Below, one piece after another: positions 36,791 to 49,089 of a DNA stretch of 64,000 nucleotides (position 1 is its first letter; every line of letters begins with the position of its first letter). This stretch comes from Zoroaster sp. YZ-2022 (lineage: Eukaryota; Echinodermata; Asteroidea; Forcipulatida; Zoroasteridae). The notes under the pieces are model-generated. The model worked only from the letters and a program-made list of their open reading frames with translations. It was not told where the DNA came from and searched no databases. Where the stretch lies: contig CM055823.1 in assembly GCA_029582265.1 (NCBI GenBank), forward strand, positions 7,824,761 to 7,888,760, written 5' to 3'. Position numbers and translations under genes: made by a program.

Positions 36791-37207
36791 TGTGTCAAGT
36801 CGTCCTTATTTTTGAAAATCATAAGCTTAAGCATGGACTATGGAGGTAGAATTAAGCCAAGGCAAATAATGAAATACTAGGCCTATTAATATTATTATAT
36901 TCAGATGGAAAGAATGTCGCATCCGACTGCCACATTTTAACTAAGGGTTTTTTGGAATTTTTTGGCAACCACTAACCAGTTAATAAATGATTCTATAACA
37001 TTAAATTTTTGGGGGCACAGAAAGCGAAAACTGTCTTTAAAATACACTTTTCGGACTTTATTTCCCTTCTAAAAAAATCCTCCCCTTCAGAAAATAGAAG
37101 GATCCTACTGCGTATGTACAATGACCGTGTTGGTCACTAACAAGTAACAGGGGAGTTGACAAGATCAAACTGACATGACTGAGGAAGTCATATGCCAAAA
37201 TACTGAT

Positions 37208-37396
37208 ATGTAGACTTATATAGCGCACGTATCCACCAAACTGGTGCTCAAGGCGCATTATATTACCCCTGCTCATCAGGCGCATAAATCATTCCTCAAA
37301 CCATCTCGGCTCCCTGGGGAGTATACAGCTCAATTGCTGCCATTACAGCGCATATAGGGCTAATCAAACATAACAACAAACTCTGCCCTCACAGGT
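37208..37396 (-). mobile_element. tRNA-derived SINE, truncated copy
   Basis: Tail and body of the main SINE (CGCACGTATCCACCAAACTG, CAATTGCTGCCATTACAGCG) without the tRNA head and without a long microsatellite. Confidence 0.85.
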
Positions 37397-37596
37397 CCAT
37401 CATCCATATGTTCTACACCTTACTAGGTAGGTAAGATTACATTATTGGTTGTATTGAATGAGAAAAAGTGGCAGTCGGATATGACATTCTACCCTAAGAA
37501 GATGTTACAAGGAATTGTAAATAATGCCAGGTCATTAGCAGGTGAATATTTGTTGCGACTTGTGTAACGTTAACTTTACTGAAGTTACTGAAACGT

Positions 37597-38510
37597 ACTA
37601 TGTAGCCCTGATAGGACCCTATCTACAGTGCAAAGTACACTTCGGCAACGGCCAATCTGTGTACAAACTTTTCATGCCGTTCATGCTGAATAATGCGCAT
37701 GAGCGATGACCTTGGGGTCAGAACATCGATTGCGCGGAATTAAATCGCTTGTAAGTAACGTCCTGTCGCCCTTGCACAATTGATGTTCTGCCGCGCAATC
37801 GATGTTCTGACCCCAAGGTGACAAGGTCATCGCTCGAACGGCATGAAATGTTTGTACACAGATTGGCCGTTGCTCTGAGAAATGTCAGGGAAATTCTCTT
37901 TTTTTTAGACATCTTTCAACAAAAATCGTTTCTCCAAGAGGCATTTAAGAAGTTACAGTGCCTGCATTTCCTTGGTTCAGCCAACGAAGACAGGTAAAAA
38001 AGGGAGAAAATTCAGTGCAAACTTTACAGGTATACGAACTGGAAGAACTCTTGGTCAGGACCCTATCGGAAGTGTACTTTGCACTGTAGATAGGGTCCTA
38101 TCAGGGCTAACGTACTATGTAGCCCTGATAGGACCCTATCTACAGTACACTTATGATAGAGTCCTGACCAAGAGTTCTTCCTGTTCGTATACCTGTAAAG
38201 TTTGCACTGAATTTTCTCCCTTTTTTACCCGTCTTCGTTGGCTGAACCGAGGAAATGCAGGCACTGTAACTTCTTAACTGCCTCTTGGAAAAATGATTTT
38301 GGCTGAAAGGTGTCTAAAAAAAAGAGTATTTCCCAGACATTTCTCAGAGCAACGGCCAATCTGTGTACAAACTTTTCATGCCGTTCATGCTGAATAATGC
38401 GCATGAGCGATGACCTTGGGGTCAATACATCGATTGCGCGGCAGAACATCAATTGCGCAAGGGCGACAGGACTTTACTTACAGTGCAGGCGATTTAATGA
38501 GACGTGTTCT
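37597..38510. mobile_element. Large foldback element, about 760-bp palindrome plus third partial arm
   Basis: Arms 37736-38105 and 38110-38500 are inverted copies centred near 38108 (TAGGGTCCTATCAGGGCTA against TAGCCCTGATAGGACCCTA). A third direct partial copy of the right arm (37597-37735) lies outside, with an internal deletion. No ORF of note. Confidence 0.8.
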
Positions 38511-38841
38511 GCCGCAAAATTAGGACAGTGGTTTTAGCTTTTGGAAATGAGAAACAAAAGCGAACTACTTCAGAAGTACATACACACTATGCAAACAAAT
38601 TTGCATTTTATTGTGACGCTTGTGGAAGGGTTATTGGCTCTAAAGCAGTCATGTATGGATGAAAAAATAATTGCGAAACTATCGAAAATCACGATACGTT
38701 TTCCGATATAGCGTGGATGTAAAATCGATATCGCCTAAGCTTATTTCCAATCTAAACAAGTCACATGACTACACTTTCCTCTCTTTAAGTGTGTCCTCGA
38801 TCATCTTTTGAAGGAAAATATTTGTCATATTTGATTATTAA

Positions 38842-39119
38842 CCCTCCTACTACAAGGGTCAAAATCAGTCAAAATATTGATATGCTTGTCAAGGTATATC
38901 TAGTGCACTTGAAAGTCAAACACTGTCAAAGTACATTTACAGGTCAAAATGAGTCAACCGTTTTTGACTGGTAAAAGCATTGTCTGGTATTGTTCAGGGT
39001 GGTCAAAATGACAGTAATCACCAGTCCCCTGTGTGCACATTTGGGTCAACAGTCAAAACAGGCAGTTGATTTTGACCTTTGTAGCAACTTCCCACTAAAG
39101 TGTAGCTATAGTAGGAGGT
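38842..39119 (+). mobile_element. Family-A TTAA MITE
   Basis: TTAA at 38838-38841 and 39120-39123. Ends CCCTCCTACTACAAGGGTC and GCTATAGTAGGAGG. Many GTCAAAA motifs. Confidence 0.8.
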
Positions 39120-39454
39120 TTAAACAATGTTGCGGGAAGTGTATTGATGCTTTATGTTTGAAAATGTACACATTGTGCCATTTGCTGTCTATATCTAGTT
39201 TGTGTGGCTGTCGGGTGCCAACTTTTGGTGAACCGACTGTGGAAGTTTCGGTTACGGTTTGCGAACTAACCAGTAAGTCCCAGCATTACATGTAGCTGTG
39301 AACGAAGCGATATTGTCACTTTAATTTTAAATATAAAATTGCCGGTAAAATAAATTTAAAAATAAATAAGTAAATAATAAAAAAATAAATAAAAAAATAA
39401 AAAAATGGGGGATACATCTTTAAATTGTCATAGCTTGGAATAATGCATCTTTAA

Positions 39455-39747
39455 AAACCCTACTACACATCCACTAAATTTTCAATGTTTTCACCAACCT
39501 TTAGTACATACATGTACAAGCCTGCTGTCCTTTCCAAGTAATCTTACAAAATCAACTGTGTGCCACCCAAGGCCACTGTCAATGTTTGAACATGTTAGTA
39601 TGGCCTGCAATGTATTAATGGGAGACCACCTTACCCTGCAATCTCAGTGGTGTGACAGTGGGTAACCATAGGAGGCCACTGGCAACAGCTAATGGCTTGG
39701 AGTGGCCTGAATGGGTTGTTTCAAAAATTACACTGACTGTAGGAGGG
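39455..39747 (+). mobile_element. Family-C TTAA MITE
   Basis: TTAA at 39451-39454 and 39748-39751, ends ACCCTACTACACATCC and TGTAGGAGGG. The interior (CAAGCCTGCTGTCCTTTCC, GGCCTGAATGGGTTG) recurs at 53464-53765. It ends 29 bp before the acceptor of the SR-like exon 1. Confidence 0.75.
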
Positions 39748-39791
39748 TTAATGAATCATGAACATTTTTCATACAGGTTCCATACTCCATT

Positions 39792-40024
39792 ATGGGGAAA
39801 TACAGTAGTGACGAAGGTGACAACAGTGATGACGAGCGAGAACGAACTCGTGTCTACATTGGCGACATCAACTCGGAGACCACTCGATCTGACCTAGAGA
39901 GAATCTTCAAGAAGTTTGGGTCGCTCTTTGAGGTTTGGCTCGCTCGCTACCCGCCGTTGTTTGCCTTCGTAGCTTTCAATAAAAGACGGGATGCCGAGGA
40001 CGCAGTGCGTGAGATGAATGGGGA
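39792..40024 (+). CDS. SR-like gene exon 1 coding part, RRM
   Basis: Acceptor ATACAG ends at 39776, leaving 15 nt of 5' UTR before the ATG, so an upstream non-coding exon must exist. Coding runs 77 codons plus two bases to donor GTAAGT at 40025. It covers beta-1 to beta-3 and most of helix 2 of the RRM. Confidence 0.85.
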
Positions 40025-43000
40025 GTAAGTTATGTCTGAAGTCTATTACCCACACTGTGTTTTCCAGTCCTGTAATTAACCTACATGCAGTCCATGGCAT
40101 AATATTTCAAGAATTTATGCCAATTCATTTTTGACGAATTCTGAAGACGAATGTGCAGTCTCAAAAGAAGCAGTTCATTATGTGCATGAGAATTGTACTT
40201 TAACTGCTTCAACCCTCCTACTCTAGCTGCACTTTAGTGGCAAGTAGCTATAGAGGTCAAAACCAGTCAACTGCCTATTTTGACTGTTGACCCAAATGTA
40301 CACACAGGGGCATTTGTGACTGGTTTTTACTGTCATTTTGACCACCCTGAACAATACCAGACAATGCTTTTACCATTCAAAAACAGTTGACTCATTTTGA
40401 CCTGTAAATGTACTTACTACACGTAAAGTTTGATAGTGTTTCACTCTTAAGTGCACTAGATATACCTTGGCAAGTATATCAACATTTTGACTGATTTTGA
40501 CCCTTGTAGTAGTAGGAGGGTTAAATGCAATAAATTGTCACATCTAATTCACGTCCCATCATGGTATCAAGCACTAATCCCATGATGCTCTCAAGCATAG
40601 TAGCCCAACTCGTTACCATACTTGTTCTGCATGCATGCATGCATTTGGAGTACAATGCCATTGCCTGCGTTATAGCAGGCTGGGACACTTGCTGTAGGGG
40701 AAAGACTTGATAGCAACAGTCGGGTATACTGTGACCTTATTGGTCGAGGCAGGTCAGACCGGTATATTGCAGCTCTTGTTAACCCTCCTACTACTACAAG
40801 GGTCAAAATCAGTCAAAATGTTGATATACTTGCTAAGGTATATCTAGTGCACTTAATAGTCAAACACTGTCAAACCTTACGTGTAAGTACATTTACAGGT
40901 CAAAATGAGTCGACTGTTTTTGACTGGTAAAAGCATTGTCTGGTATTGTTCAGGGTGGTCAAAATGACAGTAAAAACCAGTAAAAAATGCTCCTGTGTGC
41001 ACATTTGGGTCAACAGTCAAAACAGGCAGTTGACTGGTTTTGACCTCGACAGCAACTTCCCGCTAAAGTGCATCAATAGTAGGAGGGTTAATGAAAAGTC
41101 AAATACCGGAATAACCAGGTTTACCTCGTAAATACCTGCATGAGTTGTAATCCAGTATCATAATTTATCTCTGGCGCTTTCTTTTTAAGATCCATCAATG
41201 GCAGCCGAGTACAGGTCAATATCGCCCGGCCACGTAACCGTGGACGGACCAGCTTTGGACGTTCCACTTTCCACGATCCAGACATTCGATGTTACCACTG
41301 CCAGGAGCGAGGTCATATTGCACGCCATTGCACCAGATTTACTTCAGGATATCGTCGCCACTTCAGCAGGTGGGCAAAGTGTACACAGTCATTGCTTGAT
41401 ACATATTAAATCTCACTTTCTTAGAAGCATTGAGAAAGCCATACCAGGGATCTGCAACTAGCCTGGGTGACCCTCCAAGCACAGCAATTTAACCATGGTC
41501 CTGACAATCTTCAGGCTGCCAAAGGCAAAATGGCAAACATTTGGCTGCCAAATCGTTTTCTTGTAACTGGTCCACATGACCTATCACCATTCATCACGAT
41601 AGCCAATCACGCTTATTACATCACATGACTATTGTGATCTTAGACAAAGAAATCAAAGTGTTATGATATGTGTGTACATTTGATGACACGCAATACTTGT
41701 CAAACTCACAAGTATTTGTTTAGCAAAATTATTTGCTAATTTCGAGGCCATAAACTGATCCATCAAATTGATAGCCAGTTCCCATTAAAAATGAGAGAGA
41801 TTACAAAACCATGTTGACTGCAAAAGAGTTGAATTTGGCCATGTTGAAAGATTCCATGGATCTAAGTGGAACTGGGCCATGAAAAAAACCTGGCTACCTG
41901 CAGGGCGCTGGTATGTGTACACGATTAGGCTCCCACGCTCATTTATACCTAGTTCCTACTAAAAGAATGTATCCCTTTTATAGACCAAAATAAGTGTAGC
42001 TTTTGTTCTAGAGATCATTTGACACTGTATTACAAATGTTTAGTAGTCAATTTGAGTCTTGGGACAAAATGAAATGTTTCTGGTTTCTTTGCTTTGCAAG
42101 AAAAAAAATTAAAAAAATACTAATATTGGGGGTCTGAAGGTGATGCGTGTGGACACGAGAAACCAAAGACATTTTCCGTTGGCCTTATCAGAAGCCATTT
42201 ACCTTCACAAAGTGTGCCAGACTGCTATAACTCATTCCACGGTATTGTACGCAAAATGTGAGCATGCTCAAGGAGCAACAAGTTTGGCTTTTCTGTCTTC
42301 GTGCATCATGGCATAAGGTGCACAGCTGATTACATGTGCATGAGTTCCAGAACTACATAGTGTTTTGAAACTACATAGTGTTTTGAAACTACATAGTGTT
42401 TTGAAACGACATGTGATGTGATCTGGGAAAACCCTTCACATGGTGAAATTTTTCATTTTTGTGTTACATACATGAAATTAACGAGGACACTGTGCCGTTT
42501 TCAAAACTGTTTTATTCATGATTCTCTAGAGGTTGTCTGTAACTTGAGTTATGCTCTTGGGAAGTTATAGCCACCGCTGTCCTTAAAAAAGAATGGCAGA
42601 AACGAAAACAAACACGGCTTTTTAATTGTCTGGCATCATAAAACTGTTTTTACATATAAAAGGATGGAATTTTTATTAATGTTTTCAAGAATGATTATTT
42701 AAATATTAACATATAAAATGGTAACAAAAACTCAAATTGTCAAAAAAAATTGGGGGGACTATTTTGCCATTATCTTCAAAACAAGTTCGCCGACATCTGA
42801 CGTGTTTTCCCAGATCGCATCACATATGTGCACAGGAAAGGTTCATCTGTGCTATAGAGTTACAAAAAATATTCACACTATCAGTGCAGTGCAGGAATTA
42901 CAGTTCTCCCATGTGCTATGTATCACTATCTCGGAATGCAATGCATACGCAACAATTTCATTCGAAGATGTTGTAGATGTGTAGAACACTTTTTAGTCCA

Positions 43001-46000
43001 AAAAAAATTTGTGTGATACGTGTGTATGTTACAAATACAATGCTTTTTTTCAAAAGCCAATCTTGAATTTTAATCAACAAATTGTGCATTTTGGTAAGGC
43101 TTTTGCTAAAGTGATACTAATAAAATCATTCACTGGTGCCTCTTTTGAGAACTTGCACTTCAGTCGCAAGTATACAATGTCATGAATGGCCCAAATTTGT
43201 TGTTTCAGGAGACAATGCCGTGGACTAAGTTATAAAAACACTTTGTGTCTAGACCTCTGGTCTTGAGTGAATACATTTCAGTCATCATACGTGTACATGT
43301 ACATCATGTACAAAGTCACATGTGTCATTTGTCATAGTCATAAACATTCTGCTGTAATAGGTTCGTACAAAAGTTCAAATCTAAAGAACCAACTTTATAC
43401 ATGTAAACTGGTGACTCTTCCATTTATAATTTCATCATGATATTTTATACATAATTTTTTAGGCTGGTGTGTGGGCTTTTTGTTGGTGGTAACCATTGGC
43501 AACGGTGTGAGTGGATAATTGGGGGATATGTTTAAAGTGGCTGGATAATAAGTCTCAAAGTGGTGTGGTGGTTCTTGGTAGAATCAGTGGATTTGAGTCC
43601 TCGACCACCGAAGTTGGTTCTCGACTGATTGGTTGGGAGCAAAGGAGGAGACCTGTGATTGGTTGGTTGTGTGTTGGGAGCCTTTGAATTTCCCCCCATG
43701 ATCTCTTTGCAAAGAATATGGGTTAAAATTCTTATGGTAAGTGTGTGTTGCATTCATTTGGTTGAAGTTTGGTACATTTTGTTTGTTTTGATTTTCTGTT
43801 AAGATTTGTTTTAATTGCAATGGGCTCATCTATATAGGGTGTCACATTAATTAATCTTGACACCATGATACAGTACACACACGAAATTATGAATAAAAAC
43901 TACAGCTACATGGATCAGTCAGCAAATTAAAAAAAATTTCCTCCCTTAAATTTCCGTGACAAAACGTTACGATTTGTTTTATTTGTTTATTTGTTATTAT
44001 TTTTATTTTCTGGTTTTGTTGCAGTTTTAGTTGCAATTTTGCCAAGTAAAACAAATGTTCAGTCAAAATGAAATTAGAAATTTTGAGATTGAACATGGGG
44101 GAAATTACACCATATAAGTGCAATTTTGTCAAACATTTTAGAATCATTCCATGTCAGCTTTTCAATTTTAGAAAAATTGTTTTTTATTTATTAATATTTT
44201 TTTTTAGCGAACCCTTTTAATTATGGGTGCATAACAGAAATTCAAGTCTCAACTCCAAGTCATTTCAGACCTGTTAACTCTTGAAAAGTATGAGCTAATT
44301 CCATTTTGCTCTCGAGAGTAGCATTAGTGCATTTTGCTCTTGTGAGTAGCACACATGTAAGTGTTTTTTACATCGTTCATGGATCCTACATGTATATCTT
44401 ACTCTTATACTGTACGGTGTATATGGTGCCATGGTCGAGGGATTTAATTAGGTGAATCAGACTTGTGTTCTGATAGTTGAGTTGTCAGAATGTGGGTTCA
44501 AATCCTGGCCGGGGACTGTGGTGCATTGTGTCCTTGAGCCAAGACACTTTAACATAATTGCTTCTCATCCCAAGAGCAAAAATGTGTACTGGCAATATCT
44601 GGGAAAGTATGTTATAGACTGGGGGTGTGTGAGTGAGGGAGGGGGGGGGGGGGAATAGTAATAGTCTTTCTTCAATTTATGCCAACAAAACCACACAGAT
44701 CAACACTGGCCTGAAATGCTAACTTGGCTCATCAGGTCAGACTTGACGTTTTACCATACAGTGGTCATAGGATGAAGATTCTCAACATGTGAGAAAAAAA
44801 AAAGTGTTGCGTGTGGCCTATATTTTCATGAGGTAAATAACTCTGAAACACTTTTCCGAGACAAAATCTCAATGAGTATGGTACATGCCACAAGTTGGGC
44901 TACTCTGTCTTATTAGCACAGCTAATTACATACATTAGTTCCAGAAAGTTCTACGTGGATTAGTGTATTACAAAACCAGGGACAAAATTTGAAAAACTTA
45001 TTTTGGCATAAGTGCCCAAATTAGTGTAAGGAAACAAACACTAGACCCCGGATTAATTGATTTAATTTTGCCCTCCACCGACGTGTGTATAGCACTGTAT
45101 ACTCGGTGCTTTCCGAGTGTCTGTGAAAAACTACACAGGCGACTCGGGCGGGATTCAAACCCACGACCTCCTGCTTACTAGTGCAGACGTCTTAACCTCT
45201 CGACCACCGAGCTTGCCCGATGACAATTGAGAGGTTAAGACGTCTGCACTAGTAAGCAGGAGGTCGTGGGTTCGAATCCCGCCCGAGTCGCCTGTGTAGT
45301 TTTTACACAGACACTCGGAAAGCACTCAGTATACAGTGCTAAACACACGTCGGTGGAGGGCAAAATTAAATCAATTGTTTATCTCCCGACGCAAGAATTT
45401 CACCAACCTATAGACCCCGGATTAGTTTGGTCCTTATACATGTAGTGCACTAGACAGTAACCCAAAAGGTTTTTTGAACCCTGGCCCAATTTCATAGAGC
45501 TGTTAAGCAGAGAATTTTGCTAAGGAAATATTTTTGGTAAGCAATATAAAATAAACTGCCAGCCTGACCCAAAATGCATTTGTTTTAAAGTTTGGCTGGT
45601 AACAAAAGAAATTCTGCAAATTTTTCTGGTAAGTAATTTTATCTGCTAAGCATCTATATGAAATTAGGCCCTGTGTACAGTTCCTTTAATCAGCCTTAAC
45701 CCTAACCACCCCAAATCCTGCAAAATCCTCCCGAGGGGCACTTTTTTGGAAAAAAAATCTGCACTGTTGGAAACTGGTACTTTCACCTCTTCAAATGGGG
45801 CAAAATTACTACCTGGCAAGAAGTACAGGCCGTAAGTGCTGAATATGAAAGATCAATGAAAATGCACGGTGCATTTTGAAGATGAGGGCATGTTTCCCAA
45901 AAGTGCACTGATGGATTTTGGAGGATTCAGGAAGGTTCCTAGCCAGAATACCTAGGGGGTTAGGGTTAATCAGCTTTAATAATATATTCTCCTGCATTTT

Positions 46001-49000
46001 CCCTTTGTAATTCATTTTGATGCATGCTTGACTTTTCAAAGGTCTCGTTCCCGGTCACCTGGTCGGAGACATCATCGCAGCCACAGTCATGAAAAAATAA
46101 GGTACATTGTATATTCGTTTTTTAATTTGTTTGTGCCAGGTTTTGTGTCATTTGAGTGCAGTCACGAAATACAGTTAAAAAGTTTTGTCAGGGCAGTGAT
46201 GATGACGTCAGAATGTTTTTTAAAGAAACTTTGCATTATTATTTTTTTTCATATTAAAGGGTACCCTGTAAAATATGATGCGGTTACCAACGATGATTTG
46301 TTTGAAGTCCATTTCAATGATTTGAACTTAATCACATTTATTCTTGAAAAAACGGTTCAAATGTGAAAAACAACTGTTCTGCTACATAAGGGTCAATTTT
46401 GGTGCCGAAATTCTTTGAGAGAAGGCATTTATTTCTTTGGCGAGTTTTTACAACCCGTTTTTTAGTTCCAGATACGAATTATGATTTTGACGAAACCGTC
46501 GTCCTCGCTAATATGTACAATTTTGAAAATATTTTTTTAATATTAAACCTTGACTTCCGGTTTGGACAGGAAGTAAAGGTCAAATCGGGGTCACCTTTGT
46601 GTAAATATTTATTGACAAACAATCTAAACAATGGTGGAAAGATTGTGAATTTTACCCCTTGTGGTTGTTGAGATATGACTTTTTTAAATATTAAACTTTG
46701 ACTTCCGGTTTGGACAGGAAGTAAAGGTCAAATTGGGGTCATGTTTTTGTAAATATTTTTGACAATTAACAATCTGTACAATGGTGCAAAAACTGTGAAT
46801 TTACCTCTTGTGGTTGTTGAGATATGATTTTTTTTCAATAATAAACTTTTACTTCCGGTTTGGACAGGAAGTAAGGTCAAATTGGGGTCACCTTTGTGTA
46901 AATTTTTTTCGAAAATTAACAATCTATACAATGGTGCAAAAAATGACAATTTACCTCTTGTGATTGTTGAGATATGATTTTTTGTAATATTAAACTTTGA
47001 CTTCCGGTTTGGACAGGAAGTAAGGTCAGATTGGGGTCACGTCTGTGTACGAAAAATCATATAATTCAAGATCTATAACATGGTGTAAATATTGTGAAAA
47101 TATCTTTTGTGGTTCATGAGATATAATTTTTGGAAATATTAAACTTTGATTGAGTGTAATTCGATATCTGATGACCTCACTATGACGTCACAACTTAAGA
47201 TACAACTACATGTTAAGGTCTAACTACATGTATGTGTGAAGTTTTAAGGTTCTGTGAACTCTGTAACTATGATTTTTGCTCTGGATATTCACCGAGGAGA
47301 AGAAAAAGCAAAAAAAAAACGAACAATAACAAGAGGTGTTCGCGCTGTGGCTCGAACACCTAAAAAGGTTTGTGTACATACACAAACTTATGCTATATTT
47401 TTAGCAATAGGGCATTTTGTGGATTCTTTCAGATTCACCTTAACCCTAACTCCCTTGGCCCATTTGCTTACACATAACCTGAATCCTTCCTAACTCCCTA
47501 GGCCCATTTGCTTACACACAACCTGAATCCTCCAAAATCCTTCAGTAGTAAAGCAAGCACATGACATGTATGCAGTTTGCACACATGTGTTTCTAATCTG
47601 TGATACATGCACATGGCCAGGGACCCTCCCTGCATGCATGGAGCAATAAACAGTGTCCACTGACCCCAGCACTGACCTTTCAATCACTACAACAAACATG
47701 GATGGAAAGGCAAGTACGCCTAATAACCCCAATCCTCCAAAATCCTTCACTTTAGCAAAGAGCATGTAGCATGTACCCTCAATCCTTCAAAAATCCTTTA
47801 CTTTGGCAAAGAGGATTTTGGAGGATTTGGGAAGGTTAGGGTTAAAGGGGGAGTATCGTCATGATCATAGCAGACTTTCAACAGGGCATGGAATCGGTGT
47901 CCTAGTGTAAGATGAACACGGTGACTAAAATTACTGGCTCATTTATGCAGCAACAACAATAATATGATGTTATCATGTGGGATATTATTTTCAGTCACTG
48001 AGTTTTTACCAAAAGTTGCCGTCCTGCAATTTTTTCTAAATTCGACATAAAATGAAAGCACTTCAGACTAGGGCTGTGTGTTTTCGAATATTTTTGGAAC
48101 CGGATACCCGAAATCAGGAAACTTCGGATACCCGGATACCCGTTTTCATTTTTGTTGAAAACATGCCTCCGGTGGTGCACAAATACATGTACTGTAAATG
48201 GTAGGCTAACAAATTGACTTTTATAATACAGAGGATACCATACTTAAATCGATCTTTTCTGTTTTGGAGTGCAATCTCTTAAATTTAAAGATAATTGCAT
48301 GTAAAAGTGTAAAGATTATATTGTTCAAGAGTCACAGATTTCTGTTCGCACCACTCAAATGTTAAGTCCGAGTTTTAAAAAGTCGTTTACGGGTAATTTG
48401 AACCGAAAAATGGAACTGGGTAATGACCGTTTTGGTTGGGTATCCGGATACCCGGCACAGGCCTACTGCAGACAACATAATTTAAGGTGATTGATACACA
48501 TACCAAATTTACACCAAGTAGGTTAATAATGATTTGTTAATTTGCTAATCACCAATGCTGTATTATCCCTTTGTTTAAGCAAAATACATTCCTCATGAAA
48601 AATGGACCGTGCCATGCCCTGTCCTTGCCTAATGCCAAAACTTACACCCTGGATAGAAGCTTCCTGCACACAGCAATCGGAACTTGGAACAACCTTCCAG
48701 AAGCTGTAGTTGGGAAAATTTCTGACAGTGGCGTCCAATCTTTCAAGACTCAAGTTCATAAGCATCTCTTGTCTCTTGCCTCCTCTTGATGTATACAGAG
48801 CGCAATGCCTATCAAGGCATGGTTGGTTAGAACATGTAGGCTAGTTCCCTGTCCTACTAGAGCACTTGTGAATACTGTTCCGGCTGGACTTGTTCCTTAA
48901 ACTGCGGGAGAACAGTGCAGTAGGATCAGGTTTTGCAGTTAGGTAGGATTAGTTTGTAGGGCTCCCCTCCATGCCTTGCCAGGTGTCATTTCTCTAATTA

Positions 49001-49058
49001 GTTTAGTTCAATTGAGTTCATTCATGTATTCATGTATGTCACCTTTGCATAATATGTT

Positions 49059-49089
<31 letters not shown>

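Noticed and set aside
45230..45300. Functional tRNA gene
   Set aside because: Part of the inverted SINE dimer with target duplication.
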